NCBI GenBank assembly: GCA_038093975.1
Contig: JBBPTG010000040.1
Coordinates: 62,001 to 126,000, forward strand
DNA length: 64,000 bases
Direction of reading: 5' to 3'
Source of the DNA: Chalciporus piperatus
Taxonomy: Eukaryota; Basidiomycota; Agaricomycetes; Boletales; Boletaceae
A model generated the notes under the pieces. The model saw only the letters and a list, made by a program, of their open reading frames with translations, made no database searches and was not told the origin of the DNA. Below are positions 44,290 to 55,549 of the stretch, piece after piece. The number at the start of each line of letters is the position of its first letter. Within the stretch, counting starts at the first letter, position 1. The translations under genes and the position numbers were made by a program.

Positions 44290-44780
44290 CCCGTGTCGAG
44301 GATCCCGTCCTTGAGCTTGAGCTTGCGACAACGATGAAGGTGGTGACGAGCAGGAGCATACGACATACGACGTTAAACAGTGTGAGACTGGCTCCACTGT
44401 GAATCATGAAGGCGGGTGGAGTGACTGGAGTCTTGACGCCTGCGATTCACAGCTCCGATGCCTCCCGAGGACAGTGACCGATGCGACAGGAATGAGTGAG
44501 AAACCTTTGTGGAGGAAGGTGGTTCCGTTGGATATTCTGTTCAGCGCTCCAATGTTTCATTGCTCTCGTATCGACCCTCACTCTGTCTGCGGTGATTTCT
44601 CCTCCTAAAGTGCTGGTCCCGTTCAGGGTACCGGGTGGTTTCAACCTAATCGCTAATCCATCCTGTATCCACGGTCCTCGATCTTCAGCCTCGACAAATC
44701 CAGTGGAAAAGTCGAGTGCGAATAACTTCAATAGACAACGGTCGATGTAACCCATTGACACATGTTACGTCGATTTTATT
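44290..44780. other. Conserved intergenic block, copy 3
   Basis: A diverged copy of the block at 29540-29985 and 41470-41915. The plus-strand frame keeps CFIALVSTLTLSAVISPPKV against CLIALVSTLTLPAVISTPKV in the others. Insertions lengthen it. Confidence 0.6.
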
Positions 44781-44923
44781 CTACCAGTACGCCCTACGTC
44801 AGTGTCTGCACCCTTTCCCTAATCCTCGTCCATGGTGCACATATTAATTGTCGTCCTCGTCGCTCTCAGAATCTCCATCCAGCTCCGAGTCATCCACTGA
44901 CGAGTCCTCACTCTCACTCTCGC

Positions 44924-46786
44924 TCAGGACCCCTCTCTGTCACGCTCTTCTTCGATCCCATCCCAAGTGACCTCGGAAACCACATCCTTGAACACCGCCA
45001 CATCATCCTTGAACACCCTCTCGCATCCGATAAGAGAAAGTCGAGTGAGAGTAAACCCTTTCTTTTTACGGATGGCGAGGGCGTTGCAAAGATCACTGAC
45101 ACCACCAGGATTCCGCCCATGCCTGAATCTACAGTCGCGGATGACCAACTCCTCCAAAGCGGATGTCAGCCTCTCCCCCGAAGGTTGGACAAGGGTCGAG
45201 AGGAATGAAGACAGGCACCCCAACCTGGATCTTGCGCCGATTATTTCGATATATCGTAACTTGGGAAGGAGACCAAAAAGATTTTCCGAGGGATTCAAGG
45301 ATCCGTTCCAGTCTTCATTCGCATTACCCCTGAGCGTAACAGAGGTGCTTTGGAGACTTGCTAAAAATCCACCTCCATCCGCGTCTCGGATAATATCTCG
45401 TGTGAAGTCCAACTGGTCGCCTGTTGATGGGTAGTTGGCCTTGATTTTCAGTGGGATATTGCAATCCCAATCCGGCGAATACGAATGTAGATAGTGATTA
45501 GCAGTCTCGGATCCACAGAAGACAATGCCCGTAATGCCATCCTGAAGTTCAACCGCGATGGAACATGGTGGGAAACGTCTGGATGTGAAAAGCCTTTGCA
45601 GAAGGAACGTGCGGAATATCATCCAATCTTGGGGGACCACACAGTGGGCGTCAATCCTGACCTCGGTCTGGGACGGAATATCGAGACAGGTGAGAAACCT
45701 GATCACTTCCGACAATGGTTCGCCGATTGACAGTCGCAAGAGATGAGGTAATTGTGTATTCTGCGAGTCACAAGTGGGTTGTGTAGCAAGCTCGTCGCGA
45801 GATGGGGCAAGGGCACGGTCGAGGCCCAAATGTGCAAGGTTTGGCATGGAAGATAGTAGGACGTGAAGCTCGGAAGGTGTCGGTGTGTTTGGAAGACCCA
45901 AAGAGGACAGTATGAGGGTTGTCAGGCTGCCGAGTGCCAGAGTGGCTCGCGGCACAAAGCATCGATCCAGCTCCAATCGATGGAGAGCCGGAGTAACGCC
46001 ATTGAAAAGTGAAAAGATATAGGACTCGTTGGGTTCGAGAAGCTCAAGTAAATGAATCTCCAATGATTGCAGAAGAGGAGCCGGAGAGGACAACAGGAGG
46101 AAAACTTTCTCGGCGTCGTGGCGAGGAAAGTCCAGCCTGAGTTCTTGGATACGTTCAGTATGGACCAGCAGATCCTTCAGAACATCGAGCGCGTTTGAAT
46201 CCATGACTGTCCATTCAAAGCAAATTTTCAATGGTGCTGTTTTCGACCTCGAGAGCATCTCCTGGATCCAGCGATGTGATGCTGGAGAGATGTAAGACCA
46301 GAGAGTCGGGCAGCTCAACGCGACGTCCCTCCAATAACGACAAACGTGTGAAACGTTGACCCACATGGGAACCCCATCCATATGTTCTTCCACCCCATCT
46401 GACAGTGACTCGGTCCCATCTGACATCAACTCGGCTTCATCTGACATCAACTCGGCTTCATCTGTCACCGTGACCGACTCAGTCTCATCCGTGGTGGATT
46501 CGGTTTCGTAGACCGTGGATGCGACTCCATCTATTTTCTCGATCCTGGGGTCGTGATGGATTCGAACCCAGTGGATGAATATGGCTTCAAGGATTTCTGG
46601 GGGAAGGAGAGAACCGAGCAAGAGGGAATTCCTTTGAGTGCGTAGCAAACGCATCCGATTGCGCAGAGAACATATTTGAACTTGGTGTTCGCAGATAGCC
46701 TGATCCAATTCTACAAGTTCTTTGTCGATGCGCGCCTGGGCATCCAATGCGTCCAGATGTCCAGGTAGTATTTCCCCGACTGTCAT
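44924..46786 (-). CDS. F-box/LRR-like protein A3
   Basis: The ATG at 46784-46786 gives MTVGEILPGHLDALDAQARI, then the coiled region and a complete F-box (LLPPEILEAIFIHWVRIHHD, WVNVSHVCRYWRDVALSCPT). LRR-like units continue to TWDGIEEERDREGS, where the frame stops. The acidic tail coded in A1 is still visible in the DNA downstream (44840-44930) but out of frame, so A3 is C-terminally truncated, at about 620 residues. The acidic linker is longer than in A1 because an 8-residue unit (DEAELMSD) is repeated. Otherwise intact and probably functional. Confidence 0.78.
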   Translation of the reverse strand: MTVGEILPGHLDALDAQARIDKELVELDQAICEHQVQICSLRNRMRLLRTQRNSLLLGSLLPPEILEAIFIHWVRIHHDPRIEKIDGVASTVYETESTTDETESVTVTDEAELMSDEAELMSDGTESLSDGVEEHMDGVPMWVNVSHVCRYWRDVALSCPTLWSYISPASHRWIQEMLSRSKTAPLKICFEWTVMDSNALDVLKDLLVHTERIQELRLDFPRHDAEKVFLLLSSPAPLLQSLEIHLLELLEPNESYIFSLFNGVTPALHRLELDRCFVPRATLALGSLTTLILSSLGLPNTPTPSELHVLLSSMPNLAHLGLDRALAPSRDELATQPTCDSQNTQLPHLLRLSIGEPLSEVIRFLTCLDIPSQTEVRIDAHCVVPQDWMIFRTFLLQRLFTSRRFPPCSIAVELQDGITGIVFCGSETANHYLHSYSPDWDCNIPLKIKANYPSTGDQLDFTRDIIRDADGGGFLASLQSTSVTLRGNANEDWNGSLNPSENLFGLLPKLRYIEIIGARSRLGCLSSFLSTLVQPSGERLTSALEELVIRDCRFRHGRNPGGVSDLCNALAIRKKKGFTLTRLSLIGCERVFKDDVAVFKDVVSEVTWDGIEEERDREGS

Positions 46787-47599
46787 CACTGCAGGTATTC
46801 CGTGAGGTGGGCGCGCTGATTGGAACTGCGAAATGCAAAGATCACTTCACGATCTCCGGATCTCGGAGAACACTCGCAAACCTACCGTGTCCAGGTTCGA
46901 ATCGGGCAGGGAGGAATGAACCGTCCGAACTTCAGAGAAGGTTAAAGGTTATGGGGTACTAACTTGAAGCGATCAACTTCAAAACAACTAGGCTGCACTG
47001 CCACAGGCCCACTTGAGTTTCAAGTCTTTTCCACTGGCAACTCTCTGAATTCGGGCCGCCTCAAGTGATCTTTTCAGAGGACATCGTTCCGCTCCTTCTC
47101 GCACCATGGGCCCCGAGTACCATCTTCTGTGTTCTTTCGCGTCTGACCCAAGCCGTCCTGCCCTTCCCCAAAGACTTGGCAAAGAGTGGGACGTTTGAAA
47201 TTGGATTGAGGTATTAATCTCTCGAAGTTCAAGTTGTAATGTTGAGTCTCTTGCTTTGACAGTGGGATTGCGTGTTTAAATGTTCAGCTAACTCAACGCG
47301 TGAACAACGAGCTCCACCACTGGTCATCGAAGGACCTGTGCCCGGGCTCACTGCGCCATGGCAGACATACAACTCCTCGACCCAGAAGTGGTTTACTATA
47401 CATAACCCAAGAACTTGAAGATGCATTCAGTGCAAAATTGGGATTAACAACGAACGTCACAGTCAACCCGCTCGATGAGCACATACATAATGTAAGTATT
47501 GTCCAAGTCCGAGTCAAATTATACAGTCCTACTACAGTCCGCTGCTCAAATGTCCAAGGTCCGAGATTCGGGGTGATATCGACGAAATGACTGACCCCC

Positions 47600-48141
47600 T
47601 CAGGAGGCGGCGACGACGGTCACGTCCTCGTTCAAATAATCAACGACCGGTTCGTACGATGCCTATAACCCATTCCCGTCAGTTCACAGTCCCAGATTTA
47701 AACACCCCGCAAAGAGGAAAGAGCGCTCACCCCAACCATGAAAAGGTTGATGACGTTCAAAGAAGCGGGACCGGGTGCGAAGCTTGATGGGACCGTCACC
47801 GTGAAGTTCTCAAAGTATTGGCCAGGGATCGGGTTGTAGGGTCCTTGGTAGAGGATGTTGCCCATAAAGGAGCTCGCAGGGGAGCACTGGCCACCGTAGC
47901 ATGGTGCCAGACCGATCACGATCGCGACGACGTCGATGTTCTCAGGGTAACCCTGCGAGGTTCAGTGAACATCGACACTCTATGAGCAAACACGCATATT
48001 TACCCCCATACCAACTTGGACGGTGATCTCGCAGCCAGCAGTTAGAATGCTACCGGGAGCAGGCAACGTGAGCTGCGTTGACTGTGCCAAAGCAAAGACA
48101 ACCAAGGAGGCGAGGAAAAGTACAGCCTTGAAGAAGTACAT
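47600..48141 (-). CDS. Small secreted protein 3 (SSP3)
   Basis: The most diverged of the three. Signal peptide MYFFKAVLFLASLVVFALAQ, then LTLPAPGSILTAGCEITVQV. The next exons read GYPENIDVVAIVIGLAPCYG and YFENFTVTVPSSFAPGPASL. The last exon is ASYEPVVDYLNEDVTVVAAS. Intron positions match SSP1 and SSP2, but its first intron begins with the normal gtaaat. About 140 residues. Lies beyond the tandem A3 unit. Function unknown; secreted. Confidence 0.76.
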
Positions 48142-48228
48142 GACAGGATACGATGAGAGTGAAGAGAAGGTGCTTTGGAGTGAACTGAGGGGATCTGTTT
48201 GATACTTCATACAGTGCGCTCCAGCCGC

Positions 48229-48234
48229 TTTATA
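48229..48234 (-). promoter_or_regulatory. TATA box of SSP3
   Basis: tttata on plus (TATAAA on minus), in gggatataaag, 88-93 bases before the start codon, as in SSP1 and SSP2. Confidence 0.7.
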
Positions 48235-48239
48235 TCCCT

Positions 48240-49956
48240 CCGAGATTTTGGGGGTGTAGCGCCCATAAGGACGCGTTCCGGCGGTGTCCTTGCCCATTTC
48301 CAAACCAGATCCGAGCTGGCTCTGAACTACTGACCTGCCAATTAGCGTCGTTACACACCCACCGTCGGACAAAGCAGACCGTGGCTTGGAAGGACACGTG
48401 AATGAAATGATGGATGGAAGGCTGTGAATCACGCTCAGGCTTGATCAACACTTGATCAAGCGACGCCATTGAGAAGCGAAGTTAAAGTGCGCCATAATAC
48501 CTAGCCTCCATGCACTCGCGGATCGCGATGGTCTGCATCCTGGGTTCAGCTCCTTAGGCAACCGATAAATTCGGAGGGACGAGTCGGACCACGAATATGC
48601 CGGTGATCCTGGGTGATCGACTCACCAATGGAAGCACGTCGGATCACAGTTGCAAGGTACCCTCGCACATTCCGTTGAACGGGAGTTGGAAGTCAGGCAC
48701 ACACTGCCTTGCCTTGCCTCTCAGGAGTCAGGACGTTAGGCTGCTTCACGGCTTTCGGGATGACCGACAACCCTGACATGAGCTTCACGGCCGTGAGCCA
48801 CCCAAAGGCCGGGGCAGAGTCAAACGCAGCTTTAGTTGACGACCTCCGTGCGACGAGTTGCTCCCCCAACGACTGTCCAAAAGATCAAGGGTCAGAAATG
48901 GAGTGACTTCTCGCATCATGAGGCGCACCACGCCGGAATACTCACTCATCACATCACGAATGAAATGTCAAATCTGAAGGGGGTCGGGCAGAGTTGACCG
49001 TCCACGAGGCTATGCCAGCGGCGATGGTGATTCAGAAACGAAAATGAGGGGCATTGGGTTTAATGAAAGAGAGATTCATTTTGATGTCGGACTTGAGAAT
49101 TTGGGGTCAGGCGGGCTGTGTAGACACTTAGTCTCCCAAAACCAGACTCTCGATGAGCAGTCGTTCTGCTCTACCGAGAGTAGATACTACTACTAGGTTC
49201 GCGGGCGCTGACGTGGTTATGTACTTGGAAACACTGGCAGGCTCACATTATCTAGTGAAGGTCTTGGAAGGTTCGATTGGTAATAGCTTTGGCAATCGTG
49301 ACACTGCCTTGAACAGTAGGAGTTACTTACAAGCTACCAGGGAATAAATCGCTCATTGATGTTGGACGATCCTCGGAGGGTGGTGTCAATGGCGGTAACG
49401 TTAGTGGCAGTGGCCCGTACGTGCAACTTGAAGGACAACTAGAATCCGGGGTAATTAACTCAATATCAACAAGAGAAGGATGACAGACAAGATGGAGTCT
49501 ACGGAAAAAATGACAAAGCTAGCTAAATGCCTCCGTTGCGCTTCGGTTGACACATTTAATTGCTACTATACTGTAGCCACTGGCAGTTTATCACGTCGTG
49601 CTGGCAAGGGTTCGACTTCCAACCCCGGTGAACCACGGATTGGCTGTAATTCGGTTGCATATGACCACACCATGAAGCTCGAGGTGGCCACAGACGTAAG
49701 TCGTGGTTCATTAACGAGATCGAAGGATTCTCGAAAGGTCAGTCAGTTGGCCATCACCATATTGCCTTGAGGATATTTCACGAACTAAGGGAGGAGACAG
49801 AGAGGTGCTGAGTCCTCCCCACTGTCACATCGCGACGATGACTCGGAGAATAAAGTGACCAAGGGTATCATGCATATTAGGAGGGACGCACACTAAGGAC
49901 ACATCGTGGACGCCCAGCAGAGTAAGGAAACCAAGACAGAGAGAGGTAGAACCAAA
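48240..49956. other. Gene-poor stretch
   Basis: About 1.7 kb between the SSP3 promoter and TSC10. Scattered short frames (48709-48906, 49153-49347, 49480-49770, all plus) carry no motif and no clear exon structure. No inverted termini or transposase remnants were recognised. I see nothing to annotate here. Confidence 0.4.
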
Positions 49957-51456
49957 TCATGTGGAGCTGGGCGCAGCACCCTCGAAGAACCCCTTTTGCT
50001 GCAAATACGTGGTGTGTTCCACTCTGTGCGCCAGAATCTGGCTGTCAACCGAACGGCGCCAAATCGGGACTCCAATCTAACGAAACCCGCATCAGCCATC
50101 TCCGTTGACCAAGCGACGAAAGAAATACCAACCAGAGCGATGAAATCCAACACGCTGTCGAACAACCAATTGTTCCTCGGCGCACTTCCTCTTGTCGACG
50201 CCTTGAACAATCCCGTGATGAGATCCGCCGTGATGTGGAACTCGCCGTTCTGGACGCCTTTGAAGAGTCCTGCTGCAGCTTGCTCGGCAGTCAAGCCTTC
50301 GTCCGTGGACTCGATTTTGCGAGTGATGGCAGGCTTAGTTTTGTTTTCCTCGTCGAAACCGGGGGTGTACATCGTGGGTGGAAAGAAAATGTGGGTCGTG
50401 ATGCCGTAGAGGAGAAGCTCGGAGCGAAGGGCTTCTGCGAGACCTGCATTTCGGGCAACGTGTTGAGTTGAATAACGCGGTTCGGCTGACGAGCGGACGT
50501 ACCCCTCAATGCATGCTTCGCTGGGGAGTATGAAGCATAGCCCACAAACGACATGAATCCAAGTGTAGATGACACGAGGATGATCTTGCCCTTCTTCCCA
50601 ATCTTCGCCATCTCTTTAGCGGCTGCCTATGTTACCCAGTTTGCGGAGGCCGTTAGTGTCATCATTCCGTGAAACGACAAGGACACCTCGAAGGGGTTGT
50701 TATAGACAAGGAGGGTCGACTTACCCACGCAGTCCAAGCTTGTACCCAATAACCATCCCTCATTCCACTCTCAACCTCGGCATCGCTCATTTCGACGAAG
50801 AACATGGGGTGTGAAGCTCCTGCGCAGCAAAAGACAGCGTCAGGGAATTGGTTGCCGTGACCTGCTGTCGCCGCCGCCAAAGCAGCAGACGAAGAGGATG
50901 ACGAGGCAAGGGAGTAGGAGAATGCTTGGAAGGATTGGGTGGGTGATGTACGAAGGGTCTGGGGAAGAATCAATAGTGGGCGAGGAAGAACGAACTAGGT
51001 GTCGGTATATAGACGAGAAGAATCAAGCAGGACACGCACCTCCAACTCTTTGAGAGCATCGTCCAGCTTACTCTGCGTCCGTGCAACAATGGAGATGTTG
51101 GCGCCTTGCTTGGCCAAGAGTTTTGCGAGTGCGAGTCCAAGACCTTGACTTCCGCCTGTGATATAGACGTGCTGGGGTTTCGAGGGTCAGGATCATCCGT
51201 AGCCAGACACAAGGACATGTCGAGTAACAAAGCGGACAGACGCGTTGGACTCCTTGTGCGAGTACGAAAATGGGTCTCATTCGCGTCCAAAGCTGAGAAA
51301 CGCGGTTTTTCAAAGTCTAAGACGGGTCAGACTCACCTTTCCCTTGGGATCCCACTTTTTGTTACTAAATCCAAGGACCATGGCCGTGATGTAGACGACG
51401 AGGAGTGCAACAAGAGCTTTGACGAGGTTAGGCCAGGACGACAGTGGAATGGACAT
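49957..51456 (-). CDS. TSC10: 3-ketodihydrosphingosine reductase
   Basis: An ER-membrane SDR that makes dihydrosphingosine, the second step of sphingolipid synthesis. The start at 51454-51456 gives MSIPLSSWPNLVKALVALLV, a membrane anchor. The Rossmann motif reads HVYITGGSQGLGLALAKLLA, followed by CCAGASHPMFF and the catalytic YxxxK in GYASYSPAKHALRG. Then come LAEALRSELLLYGI and the substrate-loop region FPPTMYTPGFDEENKTKP. A last intron (gttggt to gttag) must be spliced to reach the family C-terminus IGVPIWRRSVDSQILAHRV, with the stop at 49957-49959. Without splicing the frame runs to 49893 with unrelated sequence. About six exons. Confidence 0.88.
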
Positions 51457-51894
51457 GGGACTAGCACTTGACCGTAGGTAAGTAACGGTTTAAATTAACA
51501 ACCTCCTCGGGCTTGCCGATGTCACGACGTCGGACGAGTGTCGTCGCTAAAGTCGGGGCACTCGAATACAGCTACATAGGCTTAAGTAGCTACCTCAACC
51601 TCTACAACTCTCCCCGAGTCTAGACCTCAGATGCCTTTTTGTTCTGGGTCCGAGTCACGCAACCAGAGTCGTTGACAGGTGTGCTCGGCCCTCTCGCTGA
51701 GCTTTCAAAAAAAGCACAGGAAGCACACAGCCAGCGACTCACTCGTGGTTGTGTATACGATTTCTATTCTTGTGACTTGCAGTGGAACAACTCGGACCTG
51801 AGATTCCTAGTTGAACTGATTCACGAACCCACTTGAAGGATATTCTGACCTATTCTGACATACTTGGCCTCCACTAACAGTAACTTGAGGTGCG

Positions 51895-53705
51895 ATGCCA
51901 GGCGATGACCTTTCTCCCGCGCTTGCCACGTTCAAACGGCTCAGTGGATCTCACCATGATAACTTTCAGCAACCTGATGTCAATGGCACAGGCAGGCCCA
52001 AGTTCGTGACCCTTCCGATAGAGACTATACTGCGCATTCTGTTATACGTGGGCCCTCGGGATCTTATCCGTCTACGAGCAGTGAGTATAATTCACCTCCT
52101 ACAACAATTGAAGCCTTTCTTCACTGAGGACGATATTCCTGTGACCAGGTTTGCAATCGGCTCCACGACATCATCGATGACCCCTCCATTTGGAGAGAAG
52201 CGTATGCCAGCTCTCATCTGCCTCTTCCGCCCGGACCATTTCCATGGCAGTCGAACCGAACTCTCCAGCGCGCTCTAGTCGAATCAGATCGATTAGGGAC
52301 ATCCTGGACCTCCCAACCACTTGCTCTCATCTCGAAAACCACTTTTGATTTCGACTCGGTCATCACGGGACCGAAGACCCAACTTGAAGACAACGATCGT
52401 TTCGTTTGGATACGTGGAAGATGGCTCCTCCTGAGCAGGCAGATGAAGCAAGTCGTATGTCGTGATGTCGAAACGAAGTCTGAACAGATTCTGTGGGAGG
52501 GAGACGTATTCTCGCAATGGGCGGCTTGTTCAGTCATAGGGGATCGAGGACACTTGATTTACGTCGCAATGCGCATGGGCCCTCTGTGCCGTCTTGCAGA
52601 TCCAGTGCAAGTGTCTTCACTGCAGAACATCTCGCACGACCTCTCACATGCTTCTCACACAGGAAACTTGTCGAATTCGCGGTGGACGATGACACTGGCC
52701 GGTTGACCGGTCCAGTCACCTACGACGTACCTACACCCACCTTGCGATCAGAGATGTTCGATCCCCAACTTCGACTTGCGAGTGCTCATTCGCCGCTCGT
52801 GGGGATATTCCTCAACCCATCCCAAACCCCCAAGAGAACGCTGGTGTTCGACTCACGGACTCGTCGTTTCTACAAGTATCCGCCCTTCAGATCGAAATTG
52901 GTGCGTCGCGATGAGAGGTTTGAGACTGAAGCGCTCGATGTTCATCCTAATTCAGGACGGTATTGTGAACTATCCAGGAGCGTGGCTTCCCCATCTCATT
53001 GAGACGTATCCGACGGCCACACATATCCTCGTCCTCTCTCGTTCGTGGCTCACCCATGGCGACTCACCCGGGATGGTGGAAGTCCTACAGACGTTCGCCG
53101 TCCCAGACGTTGTGGATGCTCCTCCAGACATCTTTGGTGTCAGAGAGCTCCGTCTCACCCACGAATACCTCACGCGGAACAGGGCCCAGATGTCCAGGGC
53201 AATCACCCTGATCCGGAACTCTGTCGTTGATCCGGTGGAGAAGACGACGACGCTGAGATACTTGCACACTTTTGCTTCACCGGCTAAGAATACGGCCCGG
53301 TTCGTCTGCACGGACTATATCCTGCACGACACACCTACAGAGGACGTTGGTCCGATCCTCGTCGAGTCGCACGAGGTTTTTAGATTGAATGGTGCATGGC
53401 AGGACAATTTCATAGAGGCCTCTGATGAGGGACGTGTCAGGGGCCTGACCACGATGTTTAGTACTGGCCCTCTGCCAGTGGACGTTGCTCACAAGTACGA
53501 GATGGATGCCACTGGAGAAAGATGTATCGTGGTTATCAGCGATCCTTCCCCACTGGCGCTCGACCTCGGCATCTTTACTTCACCATACCAGCATTCGTTT
53601 GATGGTTTCAGAGGGAAGTTTTGGTCCACGGAGGGGGATACTGGCGAAGAGGACTATGCAGGAGAGGACGATGATGTACTTGCTTACGTCGTTGACTTCA
53701 AATAG
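51895..53705 (+). CDS. Single-copy F-box protein, not of family A or B
   Basis: The ATG at 51895 opens MPGDDLSPALATFKRLSGSH. The F-box follows: FVTLPIETILRILLYVGPRD, LIRLRA, and across an intron VCNRLHDIIDDPSIWREAYA. The rest has a beta-rich pattern (RFVWIRGRWLLLSRQMKQVV, VEFAVDDDTGRLTGPVTYDV) that may form a propeller-like substrate domain. Frame changes near 52.6 and 52.9 kb can be explained by introns: about 82 nt with a weak donor gtgccg, and 55 nt with donor gtgcgt, giving FRSKL joined to DGIVNYPGAWLPHL. The end is acidic (EEDYAGEDDDVLAYVVDFK). About 540 residues. Substrate unknown. Confidence 0.65.
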
Positions 53706-53968
53706 GTATCTAAATGTCTTGGTGCAAGGATCATAACGTGCTGCATAAATTCTACCGGGGTCTGCAAATCATTAACGTACATGGTGTGGGGGCTAGTTGG
53801 GGGCTAGACCCAGATAGAGTTGAAGAGACGTCGGGAGAGCGACTGGTGGGCAAGAATTCCATGCCCTTAATCTCGCAAGGTAGAGTAATTGGATCACCTA
53901 TTATTCGTATCTTGAGGTCACACAAGGCCCGCTTGCGTCCTCGATCAATAATAACGCCCGTACATCTA

Positions 53969-55395
53969 TTATACAAAGTATTGCATGGTACCCTAGAGAC
54001 AACAAGCAGTCAGTGACAAACGCGAGGTGGAAAAAAGGCAGAAAACGATGGTACTCATAAGTACTCACCATTTTCCTAGTCTGCATTCCCTTGTCCCGCT
54101 CGTTCTCTTCTGCGGCACCAAAGACAGTGAAATACCGCCCGACGGCCCCTCCATCCCCATTCTCGCTCGAGTCGTCAACGTTCCTCAACCCACCATCGCC
54201 GTTACCTCTCCCTCTAATCGTCAGAATACTGGCCATGTTCCCACATCGATAACAGTAATTAGGTGCGCTCCATACCGTTACAAGCGATTCGTCGAACATG
54301 TATTTGTATCCTTCTTGAACGAGCTGGTGGGCGCGCGCAATGAGGGTTAGGTCGTTCGTATGGTTGAACTGGCGTGGGCAAAGGTGAGTGTTGGGGGATG
54401 GAGAAGAGAAGTGACATACGGACCTCCTGCGTGACGTTTCCTCCAAATAGCCAGCCTGCACCGCGTGGACTGACGGCCCATGTATCAATATCTTCGGGGT
54501 CTGACCACATGAGATCTATGAGGCGAGGCATAATATATTACCAGATGTGCGAACAGCGCAGGGTAGACGAACCACAAAAGGCGCCCTCGTGCGGGATTTC
54601 TTGGGCACGCGACAACACTCGTATTTGATCCAGTGTACGTATATCGGGCGAGAGTCCACCATGCACACAAAGAGTTTCTCCGTCGATTATCTGCAAGTGG
54701 GTGCGCAGCTTCATCGCGATAGTCGACGACGGATAGATGGAGGCACTTACAGCAGCGAGATTTAGATAGTCGAATACATTACAGCAGGCTTTCCATACCG
54801 CCGCACTACCGTACTTTTGTTGACATTCGTCTATACTGGGTCAGTCGATGGATGGGTAGAACGCAAATAAATACGGACCATAGAATCCATAAACTTGTGT
54901 TATCTGTCTACTTTCATGGTTTCCCCGCAGTAAGGTAACCTTGTCCGGGTATCTGCGGCGAGCGGTCAGCTAACGGGCGAACCATGATAGAGATGACTCG
55001 CCTTGCTTTGAAGGCCAATAGGAGGGACACAGTCTCAAGACTGTAATGGCCACGATCTACAAAGTCGCCCTGCCGAACGTGCCCCGATTGATGAGCGCCG
55101 CACCACGACAAAGAAGGCCATTAAGCATCGACTGCCTCCATCCAAAGCGACGCCTACGTGCCATGAAGATATAGCTCGTCTCTGGAATCTTTCCACCCTT
55201 CCTGAGTAGCTCGAGTAGATCCCAAAACTGACCGTGAATGTCACCGCATATCGTGACGGGAGACGAGACGGGTTGGATGTTTGACTCTTCCATGAGTATG
55301 CATCTGACGGTCTCGCAGAGGACCTTCATGTCGGGTTCTGGTAGATGTTGGCAGTTCATGAGCTGGGATATCCATTTGTCTGGGTCGTAGGTCAT
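53969..55395 (-). CDS. PP2A-family Ser/Thr phosphatase catalytic subunit (PP6/Sit4- or Ppg1-like)
   Basis: The start at 55393-55395 gives [20 protein letters not shown], then the metal-binding motifs in order: [26 protein letters not shown] and [37 protein letters not shown] and [19 protein letters not shown] follow, then [15 protein letters not shown]. All catalytic residues are present. A Gly/Asn/Asp-rich insert follows the core ([20 protein letters not shown]), then [16 protein letters not shown]. The last exon, read across an intron, is GTMQYFV before the stop at 53969-53971. The family end is usually YFL, so a conservative change or a splice error is possible. About eight exons. Subfamily not certain. 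Confidence 0.82.
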
Positions 55396-55549
55396 CGCGT
55401 ACGTGACGGTCGAGGATCAAGGACTGTACCCGTAGCCAAGCGATCCAGTCTAAGATGTGGGAATTCCGCTACGTACTACTCGTCGACCAGCTCAACCAAC
55501 GTTCACGTCGAGCTCAACGATTTCGCAGCCGAGCTCGACGTTCGTCACG
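55396..55549. promoter_or_regulatory. Bidirectional promoter of the phosphatase gene and EMC1
   Basis: Only 154 bases separate the two start codons, which point in opposite directions, so both leaders and promoters must share this piece. No TATA box was seen. Role inferred from position. Confidence 0.6.

Larger units (their letters stand above)
44290..47470. repeat. Tandem direct duplicate of the A2 unit
   Basis: Block 3, F-box A3 and its upstream region repeat, in the same orientation, the unit at about 41535-44290. The upstream segments match as well: gccgcctcaagtgatctttt occurs at both 43950 and 47058, and the stretch at 44088-44280 is again found at 47257-47470. Confidence 0.8.

Noticed and set aside
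49560..49650. Possible tRNA because of a gggttcgacttcc-like T-loop motif
   Set aside because: No anticodon arm, D-loop or acceptor pairing can be formed around it. Similar ggttcgaatc words elsewhere lie in F-box or repeat sequence.
49893..50140. Long C-terminal extension of TSC10 to 49893
   Set aside because: The extension is unrelated to the family. Splicing a last intron gives the expected IGVPIWRRSVD ending, so the stop at 49957-49959 was used.
52560..52960. Two apparent frameshifts in the single-copy F-box gene, suggesting a pseudogene
   Set aside because: Both can be explained by introns of usual size (about 82 and 55 nt) with acceptors acacag and aattcag and matching phases. The first donor is weak, so the gene is called functional with moderate confidence.
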